Positions 1 to 8,927 of a DNA stretch of 64,000 nucleotides are shown here, in pieces. This stretch comes from Gemmatimonadota bacterium. Its GTDB lineage: Bacteria > Gemmatimonadota > Gemmatimonadetes > Palauibacterales > Palauibacteraceae. The notes beneath the pieces were generated by a model that did not search any database, was not told the origin of the DNA, and worked only from the letters and a program-made list of their open reading frames with translations. The DNA lies in the NCBI GenBank assembly GCA_022826685.1, contig JAJDUL010000061.1, positions 62,001 to 126,000 of the forward strand, in the 5' to 3' direction. Made by a program: the position numbers and the translations under genes. Positions within the stretch are counted from its first letter, which is position 1; the number at the start of each line of letters is the position of its first letter.

Positions 1-196
1 CTGGAACGTGAAGGCCCAGTTGGGCCGCGGCGGCCCGGATTCGTTCGCGGCCCTCGCGCACGGCGCTCTGCGCGAGACCGACGATCTGCATCATCGGCGT
101 CCCCCTGATCAGCGACACCTCGACGCTCACCGGCCGCACATCGAGCCCCATCACCGCCGCCGACATCACCGAGGCCGACCCCACCCACTCCGGCAT
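1..196 (-). CDS. comM: YifB/ComM family AAA ATPase, N-terminal part
   Basis: Only the first 65 codons are in the window; the gene reads leftward off position 1. The ATG at 194-196 has GGAG upstream. The translation begins MPEWVGSASVMSAAVMGLDV, followed by VSVEVSLIRGTP and IVGLAQSAVREGRERIRAA, which matches the N-terminal S5-like domain of the YifB/ComM Mg-chelatase-like ATPases. Family knowledge: ComM is a hexameric branch-migration helicase acting when single-stranded DNA is integrated during transformation; many YifB homologues are uncharacterised. The Walker motifs lie outside the window, so intactness cannot be judged. It is divergent from the exported-protein gene at 299, with about 100 bp between the two starts. 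Confidence 0.85.
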   Translation of the reverse strand, partial: MPEWVGSASVMSAAVMGLDVRPVSVEVSLIRGTPMMQIVGLAQSAVREGRERIRAAAAQLGLHVP

Positions 197-298
197 TCTT
201 CGTCGCTCCCGTCCTCGCAGCCTTGTAACTTCACCTTGAGTCGAGGATCGGCACCGGTTTCAACCGGTTCTCAAACGGGCGACGAGCGAGGCGGACGC

Positions 299-997
299 GT
301 GGCAAGAAGCGTGAGATCAACGTGCAGGGCGCGGGTGCTCGGGGCGCTCCTGCTGAGTCCGCTCCTCGCCGGTCTTCCGGATCCCCTCCCGCTGGGCGCG
401 CAGGAACTCGACGCGGGCCACCTGTATCTCCGCGAAGCGGGACGCCGCGTGGGGACGGAGCGCTTCCGGATCTGGCAGACCGGATCCACGGTGAACGCGT
501 TCGCCAGCGTCGAGAGAGTGCAGCGGGCCGCCTGGCAGGTACGGCTCCAGATGGACCTCGACCTGCTTCCGGTGAAATACGAGATTCGCGAAGGTGTATC
601 GGCAGTTGCGAGCGGGGAGCGCTTCCCCGACCGGGTCCGCTTCCACTTCGCGACCCCGGAGGGAGAGCGCTGGAAGGAGTACCCGGTCCAGGATGCGGCC
701 GCGATCCTCGAGCCGGGGATCGCGCACCACTATCTCGTCCTCGTGCGTGCGCTCAGAGAAGCGCCGGACGGGCGCATGAAGGCGATCCTGCCTCTCGACG
801 GCCGGACCGTGACCGCGCGCCTGACCGGGCGGACGGAGGAGCGCGTTTCTCTCGGCGACGAGTCGGTGGACGCCACCCTTTACGAGGTGGACGTGGAAGG
901 CGCCCGGCACCGGGTATGGCTCGACGCGGACGACCGGCTGCTTCGCGTCGTGGACGACACGGGACGCGAGGCCCTGCGCGCACCGCCCGAGGGCTGA
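299..997 (+). CDS. Exported hypothetical protein, DUF3108-like
   Basis: A 232-residue protein starting at GTG 299, with a second GTG at 311. The N-terminus has arginines followed by a hydrophobic stretch (LGALLLSPLLAGL) and a plausible signal-peptidase site near LGAQE, so it is probably exported. The mature part is rich in beta strands and contains alternating segments such as VKYEIREGVSAVASGERFP and RVWLDADDRLLRV. That pattern resembles DUF3108/DUF6134-type periplasmic beta proteins that bind lipid-like ligands, but I cannot assign a substrate. It precedes the Yip1-like membrane gene by 17 bp and is probably co-transcribed with it. An in-frame open region continues upstream to position 8, but it overlaps comM and lacks coding character, so the GTG start is preferred. 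Confidence 0.6.
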   Translation: MARSVRSTCRARVLGALLLSPLLAGLPDPLPLGAQELDAGHLYLREAGRRVGTERFRIWQTGSTVNAFASVERVQRAAWQVRLQMDLDLLPVKYEIREGVSAVASGERFPDRVRFHFATPEGERWKEYPVQDAAAILEPGIAHHYLVLVRALREAPDGRMKAILPLDGRTVTARLTGRTEERVSLGDESVDATLYEVDVEGARHRVWLDADDRLLRVVDDTGREALRAPPEG

Positions 998-1014
998 GAC
1001 AAACTGGAGGAGAA

Positions 1015-1749
1015 ATGGAACATCCGGAATCGTCTGACGCATCGGTGGAGGAGCACGGGATCCCCTCCCTGCCCGTGCGCATCGTGCAGGTCTTCGTCTC
1101 GCCGGCGGCGCTGTTCGACACCCTCCGTCGCCAGCCCGCCTGGCTGGGCGCCATGCTTGGGCTGATCGGCATCAGCATCGCGCTGCAGCTGTTGACCCCC
1201 GTCATCGTCCCGGAAGAGGTTCTGCGGAACATGATGGAGGCCCAGTTCGAGAGGTTCGTGCAGGACCCGGCACTCCTCGAGCAGCAAGTCGACGGCGCCA
1301 TGTCGCAGGGGCCGATCGGCGGCATCGTGACGGTGCTCATCGGGACACCCATCGTACTCTCGCTCATCGCGGGACTCCTCCTCATCGCGTTCAACGTCAT
1401 CCTTGGGGGCGAAGCCAGCTTCAAGCAGCTGCTCAGCGCCGGCGCGCACGCCTTCTACATTGGGACGGCGGGTGGTGTCGTCTCCATCGGCCTGTTGGCG
1501 GTCGGCGCCGAGATCACGACGCTCTCGCCCGGTCTCTTCCTGCCCGAGATGGAAGGGTTCATCGGCAGGTTCCTAAACGGAATCAACATCTTCTCTGTTT
1601 GGATCTGCGGGGTGCTGGGGGTGGCGGTGAGCCGCTTCTATCCGGGGCGGTCCGTGGCGGCGGGTACGACGTATCTGCTCGTACTCTACCTGATCCTCGT
1701 GGCGGCGATCGCGGTGTTCTCGGGTCTCCTCGCCGGTCTGGCCGGTTAG
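1015..1749 (+). CDS. Yip1 family membrane protein
   Basis: A 244-residue integral membrane protein. The ATG at 1015 has a clear GGAGG (1006-1010) four bases upstream. After a soluble N-terminus (residues 1-40, containing VQVFVSPAALFDTLRRQPAW) there are about five hydrophobic segments, near residues 42-60, 104-125, 142-165, 190-210 and 218-240. The N-terminal phrase VSPAALFDTLRRQP followed by a membrane domain is typical of bacterial Yip1-domain proteins (PF04893). Their role is not established; the eukaryotic members act in membrane trafficking. It follows the exported protein by 17 bp and precedes the efflux operon. Confidence 0.7.
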   Translation: MEHPESSDASVEEHGIPSLPVRIVQVFVSPAALFDTLRRQPAWLGAMLGLIGISIALQLLTPVIVPEEVLRNMMEAQFERFVQDPALLEQQVDGAMSQGPIGGIVTVLIGTPIVLSLIAGLLLIAFNVILGGEASFKQLLSAGAHAFYIGTAGGVVSIGLLAVGAEITTLSPGLFLPEMEGFIGRFLNGINIFSVWICGVLGVAVSRFYPGRSVAAGTTYLLVLYLILVAAIAVFSGLLAGLAG

Positions 1750-1775
1750 CAGGGTGAAACCGCGCAGGGCGCCTC

Positions 1776-1808
1776 GACGTACCCGTGACGTACCCATGAC
1801 GTACATCC
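1776..1808. repeat. Three tandem 11-bp repeats upstream of efflux operon
   Basis: Three head-to-tail 11-bp units: GACGTACCCGT (1776-1786), GACGTACCCAT (1787-1797) and GACGTACATCC (1798-1808). The first two differ at one base; the third keeps GACGTAC. The period is close to one helical turn, so all copies would face the same side of the DNA, as in an operator array. They lie 65-97 bp upstream of the adaptor start at 1873, in the only sizeable gap before the efflux operon. A regulatory role is an inference. Confidence 0.6.
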
Positions 1809-1872
1809 GGGGGCGGGCCATGCAGTCGCCCGGACCGCCCGCCGAGTCTCGAAATAAAGGTCGTTGTACAGG

Positions 1873-3183
1873 ATGAAGAAAGCGATCATCGCGGTCGTCG
1901 TGGTTGGACTTCTCGCGACCATGGGATTCCTCGCCATGCAGCGGGAAGGGCGTGGCGCCGTCGAAGTCCGCGTAGAGGCCGTAGGGCTGCGGGATCTCAT
2001 CGACGACGTCTCCGCGACGGGCCATATAGAACCCAAGACGCACGTGGACATCACGACCGACGTCGCCGGGCGGATCATCGAACTCCCGGTGGAGGAAGGG
2101 CAGGACGTGGAGGAGGGGGACCTCCTGCTTCAGATCGACCCGGCCCTCTTCCGCGCGGCGGTCAACCGGGCGGAGGCCGGGGTGGCGCAGGCGCAGGCCA
2201 CCCTCGCCCAGCAGCGGGCGGCATACGAGCAGGCGCAGCGGGACGCGGATCGTCTCACGGCGCTGCAGGCGCGGGGGACCGACTTCGTGACCGAGGCGGA
2301 GGTCGAGCAGGCGGTGACGAACGCCGAGGTCCAGCACCGGCTCTTCGAGGCTTCGGAGCATTCCGTGCAGCAGGCCGAGGCGAACCTCGACCAGGAACGC
2401 GACCGGCTCGGGAAGACGACGATCCGGGCGCCCATGTCGGGACGGATCACGCGGCTCAACGTCGAGCGCGGCGAGACCGCGATCGTCGGGACGATGAACA
2501 ATCCGGGAAGCCTGCTCCTCACCGTTGCGGACCTTTCCGTCATGGAGGCCGTGATCGAGGTGGACGAAACGGACGTGCCCGACATCACGATCGGCGACTC
2601 CGCGTATGTCGAGATCGACGCCTTCCCGAACCAGCGTTTCGTGGGGACCGTCACCGAGATCGGCAACAGCTCGATCGTCCCCCTCAATCCCGCCACGTCC
2701 GGAGGTTCGGCCCAGGCGATCGACTTCGAGGTGCGGATCGAGCTTCGTGAGCCGCCCGAAGGGATCCGGCCGGACCTGTCGGCCACGGCCGACGTGATCA
2801 CCGCCACCCGCGATCAGGTAGCCAGCATCCCCATCACGGCGCTGACGCTGATGGATGCGGATGAATACGAGGAGATCCCGAACGAGAATCTGCCGAGCGC
2901 GCCGGGCTCCGACGCGGTGCGGGATATCGAGGGCGTCTTCGTCGTGGAGGGAGACATCGTCCGCTTCCGGCCGGTGGAGATCGGCATCGCCGGAGAGAAC
3001 TACTTCGAGGTCGTCTCCGGGATCGAACTCGGCACGACCGTGGTCTCCGGCTCGTTCCAGGCGATCCGCGAACTCGGCGACGGGAGCCGGATCCGGATCG
3101 ACGGGCCGGGCCCCGGGGCCGCCGTCAACGGCGACGGCAGCGGAGGGAGCAACGCTGCGGTCAACGGAGAGGACGGACGATGA
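1873..3183 (+). CDS. Efflux periplasmic adaptor (HlyD/MacA-like)
   Basis: A membrane-fusion protein of 436 residues. The N-terminus ([20 protein letters not shown]) is one membrane anchor. Next come the first half of a lipoyl-like barrel-sandwich (around residues 45-90, [20 protein letters not shown]), an alpha-helical hairpin rich in Ala/Gln/Glu (about 95-185), the second lipoyl half ([17 protein letters not shown]), and beta-barrel and membrane-proximal domains. The C-terminal 25 residues are Gly/Asn-rich and probably disordered. Such adaptors bridge an inner-membrane MacB-type transporter to a TolC-like outer-membrane channel. Its stop overlaps the ATPase start by 4 bp (ATGA). I chose ATG 1873; an in-frame TTG at 1864 would add three residues. 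The substrate is unknown and no TolC gene is in the window. Confidence 0.85.
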   Translation: MKKAIIAVVVVGLLATMGFLAMQREGRGAVEVRVEAVGLRDLIDDVSATGHIEPKTHVDITTDVAGRIIELPVEEGQDVEEGDLLLQIDPALFRAAVNRAEAGVAQAQATLAQQRAAYEQAQRDADRLTALQARGTDFVTEAEVEQAVTNAEVQHRLFEASEHSVQQAEANLDQERDRLGKTTIRAPMSGRITRLNVERGETAIVGTMNNPGSLLLTVADLSVMEAVIEVDETDVPDITIGDSAYVEIDAFPNQRFVGTVTEIGNSSIVPLNPATSGGSAQAIDFEVRIELREPPEGIRPDLSATADVITATRDQVASIPITALTLMDADEYEEIPNENLPSAPGSDAVRDIEGVFVVEGDIVRFRPVEIGIAGENYFEVVSGIELGTTVVSGSFQAIRELGDGSRIRIDGPGPGAAVNGDGSGGSNAAVNGEDGR

Positions 3184-4190
3184 GCGGGAACGGACAGATG
3201 ACGTCCATGATCGTCACGCGCGATCTCCGGAAGGACTACGTGATGGGCACGGAGACGGTGCACGCGCTGGCGGGCGTGGACATCGAGATCCTCCGGAACG
3301 AGTACGTGTCGATCATGGGACCCTCGGGTTCGGGCAAGTCGACGCTCATGAACATGATCGGCTGCCTCGACTCGCCGACGAGCGGGGAATACGTCCTCAA
3401 CGGGCAGGCGGTCCAGGATCTGAGCGACGACAACCTGGCCCGGATCCGAAACCGCGAGATCGGCTTCGTGTTCCAGACGTTCAACCTCCTGCCTCGGGCG
3501 ACGGCGCTGCACAACGTGGAGTTGCCGCTGATCTACGCGGGGGTATCGAGCAAGGACCGGCAGCGGAGGGCGGCGCACGCGCTCGAGATCGTGCAGTTGG
3601 CCGACCGGATGGACCACAAGCCCAACGAGCTGTCCGGCGGTCAGCGCCAGCGCGTGGCCATCGCGAGGGCGCTCGTCAACGACCCCTCGATCCTCCTCGC
3701 GGACGAGCCGACGGGCAACCTCGACTCCTCGACCTCCGAGGAGATCATGGACGTCTTCGACACGCTCCACGAGAACGGCCAGACCATCATCATGGTCACG
3801 CACGAGTACGACATCGCGGCCCGCTCCCAGCGCGTGATCACGCTCGTCGACGGCAAGGTCGAGGCGCAGATGTCGGTGGACTACTACCTGGCGCGCGGCC
3901 TCCAGAAGCCCACGGCGGCTCCGGCCGCCGCGGACCCGCCGGCGAGCCCGGAGCCCGAGCCCGCTCCGTCCCGGGAGGCCGATCCCGCGCCGTCCCGGGA
4001 GGCCGATCCTGCACCGACGTTGGACACGGCTCCGGCACCGCCCCCGCAGACCACTCCGGCGCCACCGCCGACGGCCGCGCCGATGGACCCGGTGCCGCCC
4101 GAGGCCGCGCCTCCGACCCCGGGGACGCGGCGTCCCATCTCGAACCCGTGGGCGCCCCCGCCCACGCCGCCCGCTGATGGCGGCCGCTAG
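3180..4190 (+). CDS. MacB-type ABC transporter ATPase with Pro-rich tail
   Basis: A 336-residue nucleotide-binding subunit of the LolD/MacB class. Visible motifs are Walker [10 protein letters not shown] (47-55), Q-loop Gln99, signature LSGGQ (151-155), Walker [10 protein letters not shown] (171-179) and switch His208. The ATPase ends near residue 240. It is followed by about 95 residues of Pro/Ala-rich sequence, including a duplicated PSREADPA unit, which is absent from ordinary LolD-like proteins. The tail is probably disordered. In MacB the ATPase and permease are fused; here they are separate, and this single ATPase is followed by three permease genes. Its start overlaps the adaptor stop by 4 bp. 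Confidence 0.9.
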   Translation: MSGNGQMTSMIVTRDLRKDYVMGTETVHALAGVDIEILRNEYVSIMGPSGSGKSTLMNMIGCLDSPTSGEYVLNGQAVQDLSDDNLARIRNREIGFVFQTFNLLPRATALHNVELPLIYAGVSSKDRQRRAAHALEIVQLADRMDHKPNELSGGQRQRVAIARALVNDPSILLADEPTGNLDSSTSEEIMDVFDTLHENGQTIIMVTHEYDIAARSQRVITLVDGKVEAQMSVDYYLARGLQKPTAAPAAADPPASPEPEPAPSREADPAPSREADPAPTLDTAPAPPPQTTPAPPPTAAPMDPVPPEAAPPTPGTRRPISNPWAPPPTPPADGGR

Positions 4191-4211
4191 CGGCCGCGCG
4201 ACGCTCCGCCG

Positions 4212-5456
4212 ATGAGATTCTGGGAGGGCATTCGCCTTTCGCTGCAACAGGTATGGACGCAGAAGCTGAAGTCGTTCTTCGCGCTCCTCGGCATCATCAT
4301 CGGGATCACGTTCCTCATCGCCGTGATCACGATCGTCGAGGGCTTGAACAGTTATGTCCGGGACGACTTCGCGGGTTCGCTCTTCGGTGTGAACACCTTC
4401 ACCGTCGTCCGGCGTCCGGAGATCGTAACGGGTCGCATCGATGAGGCCGAGCGACGCCGGCAGCGCCGCAATCCCCAGCTCACCATGGAGGACGTGGCAG
4501 TCGTGCAGGCCGCGGCGCCCGACGCCCAGTACCTGGCCTACTATGCGCGGGATCTCGCAGGCTCGGTTCGCTACGGGCAGTACGAGCGGCGCAATGTCCT
4601 CATGGTCGGGGGTTCGGCGGAGTACGAGGCGGTCCAGGGGTGGAAGGTGGTGGATGGACGCGGCCTGACGCCGATCGACGACCAGCAGGCGCTCGCCGTC
4701 GCTGTCATCGGGGCGCAGATCGCCGAACGGCTCTTCCCGACGACCTCGCCCATCGACAAGCGCATCCGGGCGGGCGGACACGGGTTCCGGGTCGTCGGCG
4801 TGCTGGAGGCACAGGGCGGCTTTGTGGGGAACCTGCGCGATGCGGCCGTACTCGTGCCGTTCGAGACGTTCCAGCGCACCGTGGCGCGCCGACGGCTGGA
4901 GGTCGACGGGATCACCGTCAAGATGGGGTCGCTCGACGAACTCGAGCCGGCGATGGCGGAAGTCGAGGGCGCGCTGCGATCCAACCGGCGCCTGCGGCCC
5001 TCCGAACCGAACAATTTCGGCATCGACACGTCGAGCGGGCTGCTCGACGCATGGGCGACGATCAACAACGTGTTGATGACGGCGCTGCCGGGCCTGGTCG
5101 GGATCTCGCTGGTGGTGGGGGGCATCGTGATCATGAACATCATGCTGCTCTCGGTCACGGACCGGACGCGGGAGATCGGACTCCGCAAGTCTCTCGGAGC
5201 CCGGCGCCGCGACGTCCTCTTCCAGTTCCTGACCGAAGCATCGACCCTCTCGATCGTGGGGGCGGCACTCGGCATCGGGACCGGATTCGGGCTGGCGTTC
5301 ATCATCGAACAAGTCTGGTCGCTCCCGACGGCGGTCTCGGTGCCCGCGATGATCATCTCCCTCATTCTCGGGCTTGGGGTTGGGATCGCCTCCGGCCTCT
5401 ATCCCGCGTATCGGGCGGCCCGGCTCGACCCGATCGAAGCCCTAAGGTTCGAGTGA
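4212..5456 (+). CDS. MacB-like ABC permease (first of three)
   Basis: A 414-residue permease with the MacB/FtsX layout: one N-terminal transmembrane helix (FFALLGIIIGITFLIAVITI, about residues 19-38), a large periplasmic domain (about 40-275), then three helices near 280-305, 330-355 and 370-395. The FtsX-type motif TDRTREIGLRKSLGARRRD follows the second helix, and the C-terminus ends YPAYRAARLDPIEALRFE, as in MacB. MacB-type permeases transmit ATP hydrolysis to the periplasmic adaptor by mechanotransmission rather than moving substrate through the membrane. It is separated from the ATPase by 21 bp and from the next permease by 7 bp, so this is one operon. It is clearly diverged from the two following permeases. 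Confidence 0.85.
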   Translation: MRFWEGIRLSLQQVWTQKLKSFFALLGIIIGITFLIAVITIVEGLNSYVRDDFAGSLFGVNTFTVVRRPEIVTGRIDEAERRRQRRNPQLTMEDVAVVQAAAPDAQYLAYYARDLAGSVRYGQYERRNVLMVGGSAEYEAVQGWKVVDGRGLTPIDDQQALAVAVIGAQIAERLFPTTSPIDKRIRAGGHGFRVVGVLEAQGGFVGNLRDAAVLVPFETFQRTVARRRLEVDGITVKMGSLDELEPAMAEVEGALRSNRRLRPSEPNNFGIDTSSGLLDAWATINNVLMTALPGLVGISLVVGGIVIMNIMLLSVTDRTREIGLRKSLGARRRDVLFQFLTEASTLSIVGAALGIGTGFGLAFIIEQVWSLPTAVSVPAMIISLILGLGVGIASGLYPAYRAARLDPIEALRFE

Positions 5457-5463
5457 GGCTCCG

Positions 5464-6759
5464 GTGAGCGCTGACGGACGGGGCATGGGAGGCATGGGGT
5501 TCATCGCGACGGTCGCCGAAGGGATCGCGGTCGCCTTCGACTCGCTGGGAGCGAACAAGGTGCGGAGCGGCCTCACGATCCTCGGGGTGACGATCGGCGT
5601 CCTCGTCGTCATGGTCATGGCGGCGGTGATCACCGGGATCAACCGGAGCTTCTCGGAGTTGATGGCCCCTGAGGGGGTCACGACCTTCTGGGTGGCGCAC
5701 TTCGACTTTTCCTCCATGCAGATCAGCGGTCCGCTCGAGGAAGGCGAGGACGCCTTCTTCAAGAACCCTCCGCTCGAGCCTGAATGGACGAAGGAACTGG
5801 GCCGGATCGAGGGGATCCGGAGCGCGGCGCCGATCGTGGACCTGGCGGGGTCGGGCTACGAGGCCTCCTCCGGCGGCGACCGGGTCGAGATCGGACTCTA
5901 CGGAGTGGGCGCCGACTACATCGAGATCTCGGGCGGAGATATCATCGCGGGCCGCTGGTTCACGCAGTCGGAGGCCGACCGGCGCGCCGCGGTCACCGTG
6001 ATCGACTCGGCCACGGCCGTGGAGCTGTTCGGCACGCGGGATCCGATCGGACGGGACATCCGCGTCAGCCGGGGCAGCGAGAACGCGAGGGTCCGCGTGG
6101 TCGGCATCTACAGGGTGCCCGCCAACCTCTTCGCCGGCCTGGTTTCGCACTACGTGTGGATGCCCTTTGCGACGGCCGACAAGCTGCTGCGGGTATGGGA
6201 TCGGCAGATCAGCTTCATCGTGCGGCCGGAACCGGAGACGGAGCTGCAAACCGCGCTCGACGCGACCCGCGCCCGCATGCGGCAGTTGCGGGGATTGCAG
6301 ATCGGCGAGGAAGACGACTTCGCCATCATGACTCCCGATCAAATGATGGCGCTGTGGGGCCAGCTGACGAACGTGCTCTTCGCCGCGATGGTCGGCCTGT
6401 CGAGCATCGGGCTCATGGTCGGTGGTGTCGGCGTCATCGGGATCATGATGATCTCCGTGACGGAGCGGACCCGCGAGATCGGGCTCCGCAAGGCGATGGG
6501 CGGTCGGCGCCGTGACATCATGTGGCAGTTCCTCGTGGAAGCGGCCACGCTCACGCTGCTCGGCGGGGCGACGGGGATGGTGCTCGGAGGCGGGCTCGTG
6601 TGGATCGTGAACCAGGCCACGCCGCTCACCGCCGTCGTGCCGATGTGGTCGATCGTGGCCGCGCTTGCGGCCTCGATCCTGACCGGGATCGGCTTCGGAC
6701 TCTACCCGGCCTCCCGGGCCGCGGGTCTGGACCCGATCGACGCGCTGCGTTACGAGTAG
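5464..6759 (+). CDS. MacB-like ABC permease (second of three)
   Basis: A 431-residue FtsX/MacB permease starting at GTG 5464, seven bases after the previous stop and preceded by GAGG. It has an N-terminal helix (about 35-55, LTILGVTIGVLVVMVMAAVI), a long periplasmic domain, and three C-terminal helices with the motif TERTREIGLRKAMGGRRRD and the ending YPASRAAGLDPIDALRYE. It is a close paralogue of the next gene, with near-identical membrane regions and a more variable periplasmic domain, which indicates tandem duplication. MacB works as a homodimer, so two paralogues could form a heterodimer with the single ATPase (inference). Confidence 0.85.
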   Translation: MSADGRGMGGMGFIATVAEGIAVAFDSLGANKVRSGLTILGVTIGVLVVMVMAAVITGINRSFSELMAPEGVTTFWVAHFDFSSMQISGPLEEGEDAFFKNPPLEPEWTKELGRIEGIRSAAPIVDLAGSGYEASSGGDRVEIGLYGVGADYIEISGGDIIAGRWFTQSEADRRAAVTVIDSATAVELFGTRDPIGRDIRVSRGSENARVRVVGIYRVPANLFAGLVSHYVWMPFATADKLLRVWDRQISFIVRPEPETELQTALDATRARMRQLRGLQIGEEDDFAIMTPDQMMALWGQLTNVLFAAMVGLSSIGLMVGGVGVIGIMMISVTERTREIGLRKAMGGRRRDIMWQFLVEAATLTLLGGATGMVLGGGLVWIVNQATPLTAVVPMWSIVAALAASILTGIGFGLYPASRAAGLDPIDALRYE

Positions 6760-6833
6760 TCTTCTCCCGCGGCGGGGAACGCGCGACCTGACTACGGCAG
6801 GCGATGGAAGCCGTGGGGGATGGGGAGGCGCGT

Positions 6834-8138
6834 ATGACCGCTCGTGCACGCGGCGGCATGGGGTTCCTTTCGACGGTCACCGAAGGGATCGCGGTCGCCT
6901 TCGACTCGATCGGCGCCAACAAGGTTCGGAGCGGCCTCACGATCCTGGGCGTCACCATCGGCGTCCTCGTCGTCATGGTGATGGCCGCCGCGATCACCGG
7001 CATCAACAAGAGCTTCGAAGATGCGATGTCTCCGAACGGCATCGCGACGTTCTACGTGGCGCATTGGGACTTCACGTCGGCGGGCTTCGGTGGCGGTCCT
7101 CTGAGCGAGGAGGAGCCGGACCTGTTCCGGAACAAGCCGCTCGATCCGCGGTGGGCCCGGGACCTCGGACGCATCCCGGGCATCCGGAGCGCCTCCCCGT
7201 TCGTCGAACTGACCGGCGATTTCGGTCCGGGGGCCTTCGAGGCGAGCGTCGGATCGGACCGTGTCGAGATCTCGTTCTACGGCGTCGGCGCCGACTACCT
7301 CGAGATCTACAGCGGCGACATCATCTCCGGTCGCTGGTTCACGCACCCCGAGGCCGAGCGGCGGGCGCCCGTCGCCGTGATCGATTCCACCGTGGCCTTC
7401 GACCTGTTCGGGTCACTCGATCCGCTCGGCCGCGAGATCCGGATCGGGGAGGGCGGCCAAGGAGCGATGTTCCGCGTGATCGGCGTGTATCGCGTACCGG
7501 CCAACCTGTTCGCCGGCCTCGCGTCGCACTTCGTGTGGGTGCCGTTCGCGAGCGCGGACAAGCTGCTGCCCGTCTGGGACCGGGCCGTCAGCATCATCGT
7601 GCGGCCGGAGCCCGAAGCCGACCTTCAGACGGCGCTCGACGCGACGCACGCGCGGATGCGGCAGCTCCGTCGACTCGAGCCGGGCGAGGAGGACGACTTC
7701 GCGGTGCTGAGCCAGGATCAGCTGCTGAATCTCTGGGGCCAGCTGACAAACGTGCTGTTTGCGGCGATGCTCGGGCTGTCGAGCATCGGTCTCATGGTGG
7801 GAGGCGTGGGGGTCATCGGCATCATGATGATCTCCGTCACCGAGCGGACGCGGGAGATCGGGTTGCGGAAGGCGATGGGCGGCCGGCGGCGGGACATCAT
7901 GTGGCAGTTTCTGGTCGAAGCGGCCACGCTCACGCTGCTCGGCGGAGCGACCGGGATGCTGATGGGCGGCGCTATCGTCTGGGTCGTGAACGCGCTCACC
8001 CCGCTCCCGGCCGTTGTGCCGCTGTGGTCCATCGTGGCGGCTCTTGCGGCATCGGTGCTCACCGGGATCGGTTTCGGGCTCTACCCCGCCTCGCGGGCCG
8101 CGGGGCTGGATCCGATCGAGGCGTTGCGCTACGAGTAG
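6834..8138 (+). CDS. MacB-like ABC permease (third of three)
   Basis: A 434-residue tandem paralogue of the previous permease: FLSTVTEGIAVAFDSIGANK at the N-terminus, the same FtsX motif TERTREIGLRKAMGGRRRD, and the ending YPASRAAGLDPIEALRYE. I chose ATG 6834 because GGGGAGG (6822-6828) sits five bases upstream. An in-frame ATG at 6804 would add ten residues but has a weaker site. The periplasmic domain differs from its paralogue by small insertions (for example GDFGPGAFEA), suggesting adaptation to a different substrate or partner. It is probably the last gene of the efflux operon proper; bshB1 follows 30 bp later on the same strand. Confidence 0.85.
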   Translation: MTARARGGMGFLSTVTEGIAVAFDSIGANKVRSGLTILGVTIGVLVVMVMAAAITGINKSFEDAMSPNGIATFYVAHWDFTSAGFGGGPLSEEEPDLFRNKPLDPRWARDLGRIPGIRSASPFVELTGDFGPGAFEASVGSDRVEISFYGVGADYLEIYSGDIISGRWFTHPEAERRAPVAVIDSTVAFDLFGSLDPLGREIRIGEGGQGAMFRVIGVYRVPANLFAGLASHFVWVPFASADKLLPVWDRAVSIIVRPEPEADLQTALDATHARMRQLRRLEPGEEDDFAVLSQDQLLNLWGQLTNVLFAAMLGLSSIGLMVGGVGVIGIMMISVTERTREIGLRKAMGGRRRDIMWQFLVEAATLTLLGGATGMLMGGAIVWVVNALTPLPAVVPLWSIVAALAASVLTGIGFGLYPASRAAGLDPIEALRYE

Positions 8139-8168
8139 GCGACCGAAAGGCGAGCGGCTGACCGCCCG

Positions 8169-8894
8169 ATGACCGAACAACCGCTGGACCTCCTTGCCAT
8201 CGCGGCGCATCCGGACGATGCCGAGCTCACCTGCGGCGGGACGCTGGCGCGCGCGGCGGAACAGGGGTACCGGACCGGGATCCTGGACCTGACGCGGGGC
8301 GAGATGGCCTCGCGCGGGACTCCCGAGTTGCGGGCGGAGGAGGCGGACCGGGCGGCAGCGGCGCTCGGCGTCGGGGTCCGGGTCAACACCGGGCTCCCGG
8401 ATGCGCGGCTGGAGAACTCGCAGGAGGCGCGGCGGGTCGTCGTGGGGCACCTGCGCGACCTCGCACCCGCGACCGTGATCCTGCCGTATCCGCGCGGCCG
8501 CCACCCGGATCACCGGGTCGCCTCGGAGCTCGCCCGCGACGCCTGCTTCCTCGCGGGACTGCGGGAGTACGACGGCGGCCCGGGCAGGCGGCCGGAGAAG
8601 GTCCTCTACGCGATGGCGTACCGCGAGGACACGGTGAAGCCGACCTTCGTCGTCCCGCTCACGGAAGAGCAGTTCCAGCGCAAGGTCGAGGCGGTGCGGT
8701 GTTACGCGTCACAGTTCGAGGGCTCGACCGCGGCGGGAGAGATCTTCCCCACCGGACAGCCGCTCGTCGAACGCATCGAGACCGCATCGCGGCACTACGG
8801 CTCTCTGGTCCGGGCTCCGCACGGGGAACCGTTCCACACGGACGAGACGATGCGCGTGAGCGACGTCACACGCCTCGGAGTCCGCTCGTTGTAA
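8169..8894 (+). CDS. bshB1: Bacillithiol biosynthesis deacetylase BshB1
   Basis: A 241-residue PIG-L/LmbE family deacetylase. The zinc site is visible as AHPDDAE (residues 13-19) plus the HPDH motif in RGRHPDHRV. The phrases LTRGEMASRGTPELRAEEA and LPDARLENS are hallmarks of the BshB1 subgroup, which removes the acetyl group from N-acetylglucosaminyl-malate in bacillithiol synthesis. Bacillithiol is the low-molecular-weight thiol of Firmicutes, Bacteroidota, Deinococcus and several other phyla. The glycosyltransferase bshA and ligase bshC are not in the window. A broader deacetylase role, such as conjugate hydrolysis, remains possible. It lies 30 bp after the efflux permease and is convergent with the HIRAN gene. 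Confidence 0.8.
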   Translation: MTEQPLDLLAIAAHPDDAELTCGGTLARAAEQGYRTGILDLTRGEMASRGTPELRAEEADRAAAALGVGVRVNTGLPDARLENSQEARRVVVGHLRDLAPATVILPYPRGRHPDHRVASELARDACFLAGLREYDGGPGRRPEKVLYAMAYREDTVKPTFVVPLTEEQFQRKVEAVRCYASQFEGSTAAGEIFPTGQPLVERIETASRHYGSLVRAPHGEPFHTDETMRVSDVTRLGVRSL

Positions 8895-8927
8895 GGAGGC
8901 GCGCGCTGCAAGAAGGCGCGGGGGCCG

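Noticed and set aside
322-1014. In-frame upstream extension of the Yip1 gene to position 322
   Set aside because: The upstream part is Arg/Pro-rich shadow of the exported-protein gene; ATG 1015 has a clear GGAGG and begins the conserved sequence.
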